DNA of 64,000 nt from Polaromonas sp. JS666 (GCF_900103405.1 NZ_FNHX01000004.1:434001-498000), one strand, 5' to 3'. Numbered from the stretch's first letter, positions 35,707 to 44,321 are shown. A program made the numbers and translations. The notes: generated by a model from the sequence alone, not told the origin.

Positions 35707-36923
35707 AGGACCGGTTGATCCTGGTCCTGCTGGGCGTGCTGCTGCTGGCGGGCGGCATCTGGCTGGTGTCGGCCACCGAATGGGTCGACGTTGATGTCCC
35801 CACGCCGGCCAAGGGTGAAGCCCTGACCAACCCGCTGTACGCCACCGAAAAACTGCTGGGCGCCCTGGGCGCGAAAGTCGTGAAGCACAAAAGCCTGGAC
35901 GCCATGCCGCCGCCGCAGGCGCGGCTGGTACTGGTGTCGCGCAACTGGGACCTGTTCCCCGAACGCGCGCAGCGCCTGCGCGCCTGGGTGGCGCAGGGCG
36001 GGCACCTGGTCATCCCGGGCTTCCTGGCCCGGCACACATCGCTCACGGGCTGGCTTCCCGTCACCGAGGAAAACGCGATCAGCCCGCAGAAAATCACGCC
36101 GGCGCGGCCTTTCGACAGGACCGCCAAGGACCTGGACTGCCGCGCGCTGGAGGAGCCCGTCGAGGTCGCGCCCAGCTACGGCGACAGCCGCGTCTTTCGC
36201 GTCTGCGGCGCCTATTTCGGCCCGCAGTACCTGCCGGTGAACCGCCTGGCCGCGCCGCTGTGGTCGCTGCGCGGCACGGCCGGCACCGAGGCCGTGCGCG
36301 TGCAGGTCGGCCAGGGCACGGTCACCGTGCTCGGCGGCTGGGGCCTGCTGGGCAACAGCAACCTGCTACGCGCCGACAACGCGCAGGTGGCGGCCGCGGC
36401 GCTGCAGGCGCGCGCCGGCGCCGAGTTCTGGTTTGTCGCCGAAGAGGCCAGGGAACCGTTTGCGTCCTGGCTCTGGCACCAGGCCTGGGTGGCGCTGCTG
36501 CTGGGCCTGCTGGCCCTGGCGCTGGCCCTGTGGCGCGCCGGCGTGCGCTTCGGGCCGCTGGCGCCGTCCGCGCCCTCGCACCGGCGCTCCATGGCCGAGC
36601 AGGTGCGCGGCACCGCGCGCTTTTTGCACATGCACGGGCCGAAAGCACTGCACACGGCCCAGCTTCGCGCGCTGCACGCATCGGCCGCGCGGCAGCTGCC
36701 CCGGTTTTCGCAACTCGAGCCGGCACGGCGCACCGCCGAGATCGCGCGCGCCACCGGCCTGGACGTGCGCGCGCTCGAACACGCGCAGGCCGACAGGGCG
36801 CGCAACCGCGGCGCGCTGGCCGCCGACCTCGAACTGCTGGAAACCGCGCGCCGGCGGCTGGACGCGCGCGAGCCCGTCCCGCCGCCTGTTTCATCCGCCG
36901 CTTCATCCCCTTCTTCATCCTGA
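35703..36923 (+). CDS. DUF4350-containing membrane protein
   Basis: 406-aa protein: N-terminal helix (ILVLLGVLLLAGGIWLVSA, residues 5-23), an extracytoplasmic domain of about 230 residues similar to DUF4350 (NPLYATEKLLGALGAKV, then AWVAQGGHLVIPGF, a class-I-glutaminase-like fold in this family), a second helix near 258-280 (WVALLLGLLALALALWRAG) and a cytoplasmic basic tail. The second Cys pair (CRALEEP...RVCGAYFG) may form a disulfide. It overlaps the DUF4129 gene by four bases and stops 15 bp before moxR. Confidence 0.8.
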   Translation: MKDRLILVLLGVLLLAGGIWLVSATEWVDVDVPTPAKGEALTNPLYATEKLLGALGAKVVKHKSLDAMPPPQARLVLVSRNWDLFPERAQRLRAWVAQGGHLVIPGFLARHTSLTGWLPVTEENAISPQKITPARPFDRTAKDLDCRALEEPVEVAPSYGDSRVFRVCGAYFGPQYLPVNRLAAPLWSLRGTAGTEAVRVQVGQGTVTVLGGWGLLGNSNLLRADNAQVAAAALQARAGAEFWFVAEEAREPFASWLWHQAWVALLLGLLALALALWRAGVRFGPLAPSAPSHRRSMAEQVRGTARFLHMHGPKALHTAQLRALHASAARQLPRFSQLEPARRTAEIARATGLDVRALEHAQADRARNRGALAADLELLETARRRLDAREPVPPPVSSAASSPSSS

Positions 36924-36938
36924 AACCGAGAAACCACC

Positions 36939-37934
36939 ATGTCATCGATTCCCAACGACGAACTGATACGCGCGGCCGAATGGCTGCAGACCCTGCGCCA
37001 CGAAGTCGGCAAGGCCGTGGTCGGCCAGACGGAAGCCGTCGACCAGACCCTGGTGGCGCTGGTCGCGTCCGGCCACGTGCTGATCGAGGGCGTGCCCGGC
37101 CTCGGCAAGACGCTGCTGGCGCGGGCGCTGGCACAGGCCATGAGCCTGCGCTACGCGCGCGTGCAGTTCACGCCCGACCTGATGCCCTCGGACATCACCG
37201 GCCACTCGGTGCTGGATCCGTCCACCCGCGGTGAATCCGGCATAGGCACGCTACGCGTGCACCAGGGGCCGGTCTTCACGCATTTGCTGCTGGCCGATGA
37301 AATCAACCGCGCGCCGGCCAAGACTCAGAGCGCGCTGCTCGAGGTGATGCAGGAATACCAGGTCACGCTGGAAGGCCGGGCCATGCCGCTGCCGCGCCCC
37401 TTTATGGTGATGGCCACGCAAAACCCGATAGACACCGAAGGCACCTACCCGCTGCCCGAGGCGCAACTGGACCGCTTCCTGCTCAAGATCAACATCGCCT
37501 TCCCCAGCCACGCCGAAGAAAAGGCGGTGGTGCAGCTGACCACCGGCCAGCGCGCCGGCAACCAGCTGCCGCTGGACGCGGTCAGGCCCTGCCTGGACGA
37601 CACCCAGGTGCTGGAGCTGCAGCGCCTGGCCAGCCTGGTGCAGGCGCATGAACAGGTCATCGACTACGCGGTGCGCATCGCGCGCGCCACGCGCGACTGG
37701 CCCGGCCTTTCGTCCGGCGCGGGGCCGCGCGGCACCATGGCGCTGGTGCGCGCCGCGCGCGCCGGCGCGCTGATGGACGGGCGCGACTTCATCACGCCCG
37801 ACGACGTGGCGCGCCAGACCCTGCCGGCCCTGCGCCACCGCGTAATGATTTCGCCCGATGCCCAGCTCGAGGGCCTGGGCGTGGACGAGCTGCTGCGCAG
37901 CGCCCAGGGCAGCGTGCAGGCGCCGCGTCTCTGA
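36939..37934 (+). CDS. moxR: MoxR-family AAA+ ATPase
   Basis: 331-aa chaperone-like ATPase. Walker A GVPGLGKT is at residues 51-58, Walker B LLLADEINRAP near 113-123, sensor 1 in MATQNPIDTEGTYPLPEAQLDRF, and a C-terminal lid follows. MoxR ATPases usually work with partner proteins having von Willebrand A or DUF58 domains to assemble or activate other proteins or complexes. The start MSSIPNDELIRAAEW follows a GAAACC-rich spacer; a stop only 15 bp upstream fits co-translation with DUF4350. Confidence 0.93.
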   Translation: MSSIPNDELIRAAEWLQTLRHEVGKAVVGQTEAVDQTLVALVASGHVLIEGVPGLGKTLLARALAQAMSLRYARVQFTPDLMPSDITGHSVLDPSTRGESGIGTLRVHQGPVFTHLLLADEINRAPAKTQSALLEVMQEYQVTLEGRAMPLPRPFMVMATQNPIDTEGTYPLPEAQLDRFLLKINIAFPSHAEEKAVVQLTTGQRAGNQLPLDAVRPCLDDTQVLELQRLASLVQAHEQVIDYAVRIARATRDWPGLSSGAGPRGTMALVRAARAGALMDGRDFITPDDVARQTLPALRHRVMISPDAQLEGLGVDELLRSAQGSVQAPRL

Positions 37935-37945
37935 GGCCGGCCCGC

Positions 37946-39316
37946 ATGCGCTGGCTGGTGATTCCCACGGCAGGCATGGTCCAGGCGCTGGCCGGCGCCG
38001 CCGTGGCCGCTTGCCTGGCCCTGCTCGCGGGCCTGCCGGTGGGCACGCTGGCCCTGCTGGCCGGCGCCGTGCTGCTGCCGGCGCTGGCCGGCGCGCTGTT
38101 CGATCTCTGGCGCAGCCGCCGCCTGTGGCGCCAGGCGCCGCTGCGCATGGAGCGCACGCTGCCCGGCGCCTTTTCGCTGGGCGTGCCCACCGTGCTCACG
38201 CTGGTGCTGGTCAACGAAGGCCCGCTGGCCTGGTCCGTGACCGTGTTCGACGAGGTGGACCCGCGCTTTGCCTTCGAGGGCCTGCCGCAATCCCTGACCG
38301 TGCCGCCGGCTTCGCGCGCCGAGCTGCGCTACACGGTGACCGCGCGCGAGCGCGGCGTGGCGCTTTTCGGCAGCACCCAGCTGCGCTGGCGCAGCCGCGG
38401 CGGCTGCTTCGAAGTGCAGCAATCGCTGGGCCAGCCCGGCAAGCTGCGCGTGTACCCCAACTTCGCCGCGCTGGCGCGCTACGCCTGGCTGTCCGGCGAC
38501 CGGCGGCTGGCGCAGATCGGCATCAAGACCTATGTGCAGCGCGGCCTGGGCACCGACTTCCGCCAGCTGGCCGACTACAAGACCGGCGATTCGCTGCGCC
38601 ACATCGACTGGAAGGCCACGCTGCGCCACCAGCGGCCCATCGTGCGCGAATTCCAGGACGACCGCGACCAGTGCGTGTTCTTCCTGCTGGACTGCGGCCG
38701 CCGCATGCGCGCCGACGAAGGCGGGCCGGAGCAGGACGCGGCCCCAGGCAGCAGCCATTTCGACGAAGCCCTCAACGCGCTGATGCTGCTGAGCTACGTC
38801 GCCCTGAAAGAAGGCGACGAGGTCGGCGCCATGACCTTCGGCGGCCTGCCGGGGCAGCGCCGCGATTTCGCGCCGCGCAAGGGCGCGGCCACGCTCAACG
38901 CCCTGATGAACCGCCTGCACGACATCCAGCCCGGCGCCATGCATTCGGACTACCTGCTGGCCGCCCAGGAACTGCTGCGCGTGCAGCGCCGGCGCGCGCT
39001 GGTGATCGTGCTGACCAACTTCCGCGACGAGGACGCCGCCGAGCTGCGCCCGGCGATCAAGCTGCTGCGCCGCCAGCACCTTGTGCTGGTGGCCAGCCTG
39101 CGCGAGCGCGTGCTGGGCCGCATCGCCGGCCAGGCCCTGTCCACTCCCACGGACGCGGTCGACGTGGCCGCCGCTCACCTGTTCGCGCAGTCGCGGCGCG
39201 ACGCCTTCGCGCGCGTGGTCGGCGCGGACCCGCTCTCCATGGACGTGGAGCCGGCGCAGCTGGCCGTCTCGCTGGTCAACCGCTACCACGCGGTCAAGCG
39301 CGCCGGGTTGCTGTAA
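37946..39316 (+). CDS. DUF58-containing protein
   Basis: 456-aa MoxR partner. Two N-terminal helices (residues about 10-50, VQALAGAAVAACLALLAGL and LALLAGAVLLPALAGAL) anchor it. Then a beta-rich domain precedes the DUF58 core: RGLGTDFRQLADYKTGDSLRHIDW near residues 200-223, then the A-domain strand FFLLDCGRRM near 246-255. The A-domain metal site DxSxS is degenerate here (DCGRR). It lies 11 bp after moxR and is the last gene of the eight-gene run; a hairpin at 39319-39354 follows. Confidence 0.88.
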   Translation: MRWLVIPTAGMVQALAGAAVAACLALLAGLPVGTLALLAGAVLLPALAGALFDLWRSRRLWRQAPLRMERTLPGAFSLGVPTVLTLVLVNEGPLAWSVTVFDEVDPRFAFEGLPQSLTVPPASRAELRYTVTARERGVALFGSTQLRWRSRGGCFEVQQSLGQPGKLRVYPNFAALARYAWLSGDRRLAQIGIKTYVQRGLGTDFRQLADYKTGDSLRHIDWKATLRHQRPIVREFQDDRDQCVFFLLDCGRRMRADEGGPEQDAAPGSSHFDEALNALMLLSYVALKEGDEVGAMTFGGLPGQRRDFAPRKGAATLNALMNRLHDIQPGAMHSDYLLAAQELLRVQRRRALVIVLTNFRDEDAAELRPAIKLLRRQHLVLVASLRERVLGRIAGQALSTPTDAVDVAAAHLFAQSRRDAFARVVGADPLSMDVEPAQLAVSLVNRYHAVKRAGLL

Positions 39317-39318
39317 GC

Positions 39319-39354
39319 GTTGCCTAAAGGGGGGTCCACAGGCGCCCCGGCAAC
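39319..39354 (+). other. Nested hairpin after DUF58
   Basis: GTTGCC (39319-39324) pairs with GGCAAC (39349-39354), enclosing GGGG/CCCC (39329-39332 with 39345-39348). It begins 2 bp after the DUF58 stop. No T-run follows, so it may be a Rho-assisted end or an RNA-stabilising structure for the eight-gene operon. Confidence 0.4.
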
Positions 39355-39390
39355 GGTTATCCTTCGGGTCTCAACAACAGGAGGGATGCG

Positions 39391-39933
39391 ATGTCCGAAG
39401 CAATGAACCCGTATGCAGCGCCCAAGGCCGTGGTGGATGATGTTTTCGACAACGAGGCGGGCGTGCAGCCCGTCAAGCTGTTTTCGGCCAGGGGCCGGGT
39501 CGGCCGGCTGCGCTACCTGGCCTACAACCTGGGCGGCTACCTGCTGATGGTGGTGGCGGCCGTCGTGCTGGGCTTTATTGCCGGCGCCCTCGGCTTCGGC
39601 AAGGCCGCCGGCGTGCTCGGCATGCTGGCGACCATCCCCTACTTCATCTTCATCGTGCTGCTGAGCATACAGCGCAGCCACGACATGGGATGGTCCGGCT
39701 GGACCATACTGCTGGCCCTGATCCCGCTGGTAGGCCTGGTGTGGCTGTTCAACCCGGGCACCAAGGGCGGCAACCGCTTCGGCGCGCCGCCGCCGCCCAA
39801 CACCACGCTGGTCAAGATAGGCGGCCTGGCCTTCCCCGTCATCATGGTCGTCGGCCTCATCGCCGCCATCGCCTTGCCGGCTTACCAGGGTTATACGCAA
39901 CGGGCCAAGGCGGCCCAGGTGGTCAAGCCCTAA
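39391..39933 (+). CDS. DUF805 protein with pilin-like C-terminal segment
   Basis: 180-aa membrane protein. The DUF805 core (FSARGRVGRLRYLAYNLGGYLLM, then LSIQRSHDMGWSGWTILLALIPLVGLVWLF, then GNRFG) covers residues about 30-132 with three or four helices. It is followed by FPVIMVVGLIAAIALPAYQ then GYTQRAKAAQ, almost identical in pattern to the N-terminal helix of type IV pilins but at the C-terminus and without the Glu5 residue. A strong AACAGGAGG site precedes the ATG. The function of DUF805 is not known; it converges on hemY with a 16-bp gap. Confidence 0.78.
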   Translation: MSEAMNPYAAPKAVVDDVFDNEAGVQPVKLFSARGRVGRLRYLAYNLGGYLLMVVAAVVLGFIAGALGFGKAAGVLGMLATIPYFIFIVLLSIQRSHDMGWSGWTILLALIPLVGLVWLFNPGTKGGNRFGAPPPPNTTLVKIGGLAFPVIMVVGLIAAIALPAYQGYTQRAKAAQVVKP

Positions 39934-39949
39934 GCCGTTAAAGAGCTTC

Positions 39950-41239
39950 TTAAATCTGGGCCGCGCGCTTGTAGGCCTGGGCCGCAGCGGCTTCGTCCTC
40001 GCGCTGCTCGGCCAGCAGGGCCAGCGCGCGCCAGGCATTGCGGTGCAGCGCCACGTCCTGCAGGGCCGGCGCGGCCTGCGACAGCAGCTGGCGGGCCTTG
40101 CCCCAGAGCTGGCGGTTCAGGCAGGCCATGCCCGCCAGGTATTGCAGGTTGGCATCGCGCGGCCGGCTCAGCTGCGCCGTTTCAATGCGCGCCAGCCAGG
40201 CGGCGTCCAGCGAATCCAGCCCGGCTTCCAGCACGCCGATCAGCTTGATGCGCAGGTTGTCGCCTATGTCCGAGCGCGGCTGCATCATCGCGTCCCAGAC
40301 CTGCAACAGCCAGCTGCGCGCGAGGTCCGGCTCGCCGTGCAGCGCCATCAGGCGCGATGCGGCATGCACCACCAGCTCGGGCATGGCGCGCTCGCTCTGG
40401 TCGAGTGAGAGCCAGGCCTGCTGCAGCTGCACGGGGTCATGCGCGTCGTTGAGCAGCTCCAGCGCCAGGCCGCGGATGATGCTTTGCGCCGCCGCCTGTG
40501 AAAACGCGCGGTGCTTGGCCAGCAGGCGCGCGGTTTCCAGCGCCTGCGACGTCTGCCGCGCATGGCGCGAGGCGCGCAGCTTCATGCGCAGGGCCAGCGT
40601 GCGGCGCGAGGCGCCCTGCGGCAGCTGGGCCAGCCAGTCGAGCGCGGCGCCCGCGTCGCGGTCGTCCAGCGCCCAGCGCGCCGCGCGGAACTGCACGCCC
40701 TCGCGCACTTCCTGCGCATGGCGCGGCGCCGAGCTTTTCAGCGCCTGGTGCAGGTGCTGGTCGCGCAAGCCCTTGTTCTGCAGCGACTGCGCGGCCTCGG
40801 CCACCAGCAGGTGGGCCAGCGCGCGCAGCTGGGCGCCGCGGCTGGAGCTGTGGCCGGTTATGTGGCTGTAGTGGTCGGCCAGCGGGCGCAGGCTTTTTTC
40901 CTGCGCCAGCGCGTTCTGCGCCGATTTCGTCGAGCGTATGTAGCGCCCGGCCAGCAGATGGGCCAGCGAATCCATGAGGGCGCCGTACATGGCGCGCTCT
41001 TTTTGCTGGGCGCGCCAGCGCCGCGCCTCGGCCGGCAACGAGAACACCGCCGACACCGCGCGCAGCGCCAGGTAGAGCACAAAGAACAGCGCGGCCAGCA
41101 GCATCACCGCCAGGTTGAAGGAAATATCGACCCGGTGCGGCGGCCAGAAGATGGTGACCACGGCCTGGTTGTTGCCCGCGAACAGCGCCACGGCAACCGC
41201 CACGCCAAAAAGGGCCAGTAGCCAGAGGGCGGCGCGCAT
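39950..41239 (-). CDS. hemY: HemY protein (TPR-containing membrane protein)
   Basis: 429-aa protein of the HemY family found with hemC-hemD-hemX; it is not the protoporphyrinogen oxidase also called HemY in Bacillus. Two N-terminal helices (residues about 3-22 and 40-62) anchor it, and the rest is helical TPR-like repeat (ALDDRDAGAALDWLAQLPQG, LLQVWDAMM). It may organise heme-synthesis enzymes at the membrane. The start MRAALWLLALFGVAV at 41239 is chosen because the open frame beyond runs into hemX. It lies 25 bp after hemX. Confidence 0.87.
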   Translation of the reverse strand: MRAALWLLALFGVAVAVALFAGNNQAVVTIFWPPHRVDISFNLAVMLLAALFFVLYLALRAVSAVFSLPAEARRWRAQQKERAMYGALMDSLAHLLAGRYIRSTKSAQNALAQEKSLRPLADHYSHITGHSSSRGAQLRALAHLLVAEAAQSLQNKGLRDQHLHQALKSSAPRHAQEVREGVQFRAARWALDDRDAGAALDWLAQLPQGASRRTLALRMKLRASRHARQTSQALETARLLAKHRAFSQAAAQSIIRGLALELLNDAHDPVQLQQAWLSLDQSERAMPELVVHAASRLMALHGEPDLARSWLLQVWDAMMQPRSDIGDNLRIKLIGVLEAGLDSLDAAWLARIETAQLSRPRDANLQYLAGMACLNRQLWGKARQLLSQAAPALQDVALHRNAWRALALLAEQREDEAAAAQAYKRAAQI

Positions 41240-41264
41240 GCGTGTGTCCTGCCTTTGCGAAGAA

Positions 41265-42419
41265 TCAGCGGCCCGCGGCCGCCGTGGCCAGCGCGGCCAT
41301 GGTTTCATCAAGGCGCGGCAGCTCGCTGGTCTTGAGCTGGCCTTGCACCTGGGCCAGCAGCTGGGCCGCGGCCTGGGTCTTGCGCGAGGAAGGGTCGAAA
41401 TACTTGCCCAGCCAGGCGCTGGCGCTGGCGAGGTCGGTGCGCACCGAATCGCTCTGGCGCGACAGCAGGGCCAGGCGCGCATTGAGCAGGCGCAGCTTCA
41501 GGTTTTCACGCAGGAAAAAGGACTGCTCGGGCGACAGCAGGGCCGCCTCGGGCTGCTCGATGCGGCTCACGCGCAGCAGCTTGCGGGCTTCATCGCGCAG
41601 GTTGTCCAGCGTGCGCTGCGACCAAGCACTCAGCGAAAGTTTGTCGAACATCCCCTCAGAGGGCTTGTCGGCCGCCGGCGCGCTGGCGCGCGCGGCCGGG
41701 GCGGTCGCGGCCAGGGCCGGCACCGCGCGCAAGGGGCTGTTGGCCACCATGGCGTTGGCCACCGGCAGGTCGTCGGCCAGGCGCGCCAGTTCGTCGAGTT
41801 TGAGCATCAGCACCGGCACGTCGGTCAGGGTCGCGGCCTTGATGCGGTCCATGTCGCGGGCAATGGCGCGCTGCAGCGGGTTCAGGCGCGGCTGCGCGGC
41901 GCGCGCCAGGCGCTGGTCGGCCGACTTGAGCGCGGCCAGCAGCGGTTCGGCGCTGCCGGTGAGCTGGGCCTGCTGCTGCGCCAGGCGCAGCGCGGACTCC
42001 ACGTCCACCACCAGGTTTTCATCGCGCGAACGCGACAGGCTTTGCATCAGTTCTTCAAGCTGGGTGCGCTGCAGGCTGACTTCGCTGATGCGGGTTTCCT
42101 GGATCGCCAGCCGCGCCGAGAGTTCGCGCGTGGCCTCCTGGGCCTGGCGCGCCAGCGCGCGCGCTTCGATGGCCTGCGCGCCGGAGTCCAGGCTGCGGCG
42201 GGCTAGTTCTTCCTGGATGGTGGCCAGCTTTTGCCACAGCAGGCCGCTGGCCAGCAGGCCGCCGGCCGCCAGCGCGGCCACCACCAGCGCCCATTTGCGC
42301 GGCACCAGCCAGGTATCGGACGCGGGGACCAGCGGTTCGGCCACCACCAGAGCGCGCTCCAGCACAGGCTCCTTGTCGGGCGTGGAAGGCGTGGGCTGGG
42401 CTATGTGGGGATCGCTCAT
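41265..42419 (-). CDS. hemX: HemX-family membrane protein
   Basis: 384-aa protein of the HemX family, often annotated as a uroporphyrinogen-III methyltransferase, though methyltransferase motifs are not visible here. It has a Pro-rich cytoplasmic N-terminus, one helix near residues 48-68 (WALVVAALAAGGLLASGLLW), a coiled-coil-like stretch (about 70-135, Gln/Glu/Leu-rich) and a helical C-terminal domain. The start MSDPHIAQPTP at 42419 overlaps the hemD stop by four bases. It probably serves as a scaffold in heme synthesis; inference. Confidence 0.85.
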   Translation of the reverse strand: MSDPHIAQPTPSTPDKEPVLERALVVAEPLVPASDTWLVPRKWALVVAALAAGGLLASGLLWQKLATIQEELARRSLDSGAQAIEARALARQAQEATRELSARLAIQETRISEVSLQRTQLEELMQSLSRSRDENLVVDVESALRLAQQQAQLTGSAEPLLAALKSADQRLARAAQPRLNPLQRAIARDMDRIKAATLTDVPVLMLKLDELARLADDLPVANAMVANSPLRAVPALAATAPAARASAPAADKPSEGMFDKLSLSAWSQRTLDNLRDEARKLLRVSRIEQPEAALLSPEQSFFLRENLKLRLLNARLALLSRQSDSVRTDLASASAWLGKYFDPSSRKTQAAAQLLAQVQGQLKTSELPRLDETMAALATAAAGR

Positions 42420-43243
42420 GGATAAAGGGATTCTATCGAGGCCAATGTCTCCCTGATGTCCGTCAGGGCGGGGCGTGACGCCACAACAACACCCCAGCCC
42501 GCGGCGCGCACCGCGTCCACGATGCGCGGATGCGTCGCCACCGCGCGGGCGCCGCGCCAGTCGACGCCGGCCAGGGCCGGCTGGTGCGTAAGGTTTGCCA
42601 GTGCCTCCGAACTGCTGAACAGCCAGACCGAGCCGTCTTTGCTGGCGGCGCGCGCGCGCGCCAGCTGCGCTTCGCTGAACTGGGGCGCACGGCGCTGGTA
42701 CACGCCGACAAAATCCACCTGGGCGCCGGCGGCCTCCCACTGGCGGGCGATCCAGTCGCGCCCAGAGGACACCGCGCCGCCCGCGGCATCGGGGCTTTCA
42801 CCGCGCAGCACCAGCACGCGCTTTCCTTGCCAGTCGCGCTGCCCGACCACAGCCCACAGCGCCTCGGAGTCAAATTGCCCGGCGTCGGCGGCCGGCGCAT
42901 CGACCTGCGCGGCAGGCACACCCGCGGCCAGCAAGGCCGCCACGGTGCCGGGCCCGGGCGCCATCAGGCGCAGCGTGGGCGGCAGGCCGCTCGCCAGGGA
43001 GGAGTTGAAAAAATACGCCACCGCGTTGCCGCTGACAAACATGCAGGCCGCATAGCGGTCCAGCGTTTGCCAGGCCCGCGCCAGCGCGCCGGTGTCAAGC
43101 GCGGCTGCGATATCGATCAGCGGCAGCGCTTCGGCCGCGAAGCCGGCCTGCCGCAACTCGTGGACCCAGTGCCGCGCATCCGCCGCGGGGCGCGTCACGA
43201 TGACGGGGGCCGCACCGGCCGCAGGCGCCGGCATGGGGTGCAT
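42416..43243 (-). CDS. hemD: Uroporphyrinogen-III synthase
   Basis: Closes and inverts ring D of hydroxymethylbilane to give uroporphyrinogen III, the precursor of heme, siroheme and B12. At 275 aa it has the two-domain HemD form: VIVTRPAADARHWVHELRQAGF at the N-terminus, MFVSGNAVAYF near residue 90, and WLFSSSEALANL late. HemD is poorly conserved, but its place between hemC and hemX makes the call firm. It starts at 43243, overlapping the hemC stop by one base (TGATG). Confidence 0.92.
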   Translation of the reverse strand: MHPMPAPAAGAAPVIVTRPAADARHWVHELRQAGFAAEALPLIDIAAALDTGALARAWQTLDRYAACMFVSGNAVAYFFNSSLASGLPPTLRLMAPGPGTVAALLAAGVPAAQVDAPAADAGQFDSEALWAVVGQRDWQGKRVLVLRGESPDAAGGAVSSGRDWIARQWEAAGAQVDFVGVYQRRAPQFSEAQLARARAASKDGSVWLFSSSEALANLTHQPALAGVDWRGARAVATHPRIVDAVRAAGWGVVVASRPALTDIRETLASIESLYP

Positions 43244-44238
43244 CAGGCCTGGCCCTTGCCGGCCCAGACCGCTCCGCCGGCGCGCAGTTGCGCCGCCACG
43301 GCCTCGCCCAGGGCCTCGGCCTCGGCGAAATTGCGCACCTGGGCGCTTTGTTTCACCTGCACCAGGGGCGCCAATGGGGCGGCGCTGCCGGACGGCGCCT
43401 CGGCCGTGGCCGGGTCGCCCCAGGCGGCGCTCAGCTGCATGCTGCCGCCCGCCGCCGCGCCCTGCGTGAAAGCCGCCAGCGGCATGGAGCAGCTGCCGCC
43501 CATGGCGCGCGAGACCGTGCGCTCGGCCGTCACAGCCAGCCAGGTCGGCATATCCGCCAGCGTGGCCAGCGCGGCCAGCAGGTCGGCGCGGTCGGCGCGC
43601 ACTTCAATGCCCAATGCGCCCTGCCCCGCGGCGGGCAGCATCTGAGCCGGCTCAAAAGTGGCGCGTATGCGCGATTCCAGCCCCAGGCGCTTCAAGCCCG
43701 CGGCCGCCAGCACAATGGCCTGGTACTGGCCTTCATCGAGCTTGCGCAAACGCGTGTCCAGGTTGCCGCGCAGCGGCTGTATCACCAGGTCGGGCCGCAA
43801 GGCCTTGAGCAGCACCAGCCGGCGCAGGCTGGAGGTACCCACCACCGCACCCTGCGGCAAATCGGCCAGGCCGGCGAATTGATTAGACACAAAAGCATCG
43901 CGCGGGTCCTCGCGCTCCAGCACGCAAGCCAGCGCAAAGCCCTCGGGCAGGTCCATGGGCACGTCTTTCAGCGAATGCACGGCCAGGTCGGCCCGGCCTT
44001 CGCTGAGCGCCACTTCGAGTTCCTTGACGAACAGGCCCTTGCCGCCGACCTTGCTCAGCGAACGGTCCAGGATCTGGTCGCCCTGGGTGGTCATGCCCAG
44101 CAGCTCGACCTGCCAGCCCAGGCTCGACTCGAGCAAGGCCTTCACATGTTCGGCCTGCCACATCGCCAGGCGGCTCTCGCGTGTGGCGATGACCACCTTC
44201 TTCATCTCAGGGGGGTTGGATTCAGACACTGCGGACAC
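43243..44238 (-). CDS. hemC: Hydroxymethylbilane synthase (porphobilinogen deaminase)
   Basis: Joins four porphobilinogen units into hydroxymethylbilane. The catalytic Asp is in [11 protein letters not shown], and the Cys that holds the dipyrromethane cofactor is in MGGSCSMPL. The N-terminus [21 protein letters not shown] matches the family. The start is uncertain: GTG 44238 has AGCAGG upstream, while ATG 44205 fits the family N-terminus but lacks a ribosome site. Length 331 aa with the GTG. Divergent from ppc, 83 bp apart. Confidence 0.95.
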   Translation of the reverse strand: MSAVSESNPPEMKKVVIATRESRLAMWQAEHVKALLESSLGWQVELLGMTTQGDQILDRSLSKVGGKGLFVKELEVALSEGRADLAVHSLKDVPMDLPEGFALACVLEREDPRDAFVSNQFAGLADLPQGAVVGTSSLRRLVLLKALRPDLVIQPLRGNLDTRLRKLDEGQYQAIVLAAAGLKRLGLESRIRATFEPAQMLPAAGQGALGIEVRADRADLLAALATLADMPTWLAVTAERTVSRAMGGSCSMPLAAFTQGAAAGGSMQLSAAWGDPATAEAPSGSAAPLAPLVQVKQSAQVRNFAEAEALGEAVAAQLRAGGAVWAGKGQA

Positions 44239-44288
44239 TCGTAACCTGCTTGTAATACTTGGGGGGAAGTGAATGCTAGCATGCAGGG

Positions 44289-44309
44289 CTTAAGAACAAG
44301 CTTAAGAAC
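44289..44309. repeat. Tandem CTTAAGAAC repeat upstream of ppc
   Basis: Two exact copies of CTTAAGAAC (44289-44297 and 44301-44309) are spaced 12 bp start to start in the 83-bp hemC-ppc gap. Each contains the palindrome CTTAAG, with AAGCTT bridging them. The spacing is close to one helical turn, which fits an operator read from one face of the DNA. It lies 12 bp before the ppc start. The regulator is unknown. Confidence 0.4.
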
Positions 44310-44321
44310 TAGAGGGTAGAG

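Noticed and set aside
31953..39316. Phage-defence or toxin-antitoxin island
   Set aside because: No nuclease, helicase, reverse transcriptase, toxin or mobile-element gene is seen, and composition matches the core genome; kept only as an under-studied MoxR operon.
41265..42419. HemX as a uroporphyrinogen-III C-methyltransferase
   Set aside because: The common annotation is not supported: no SAM-binding motif is visible, only a membrane anchor and coiled-coil.
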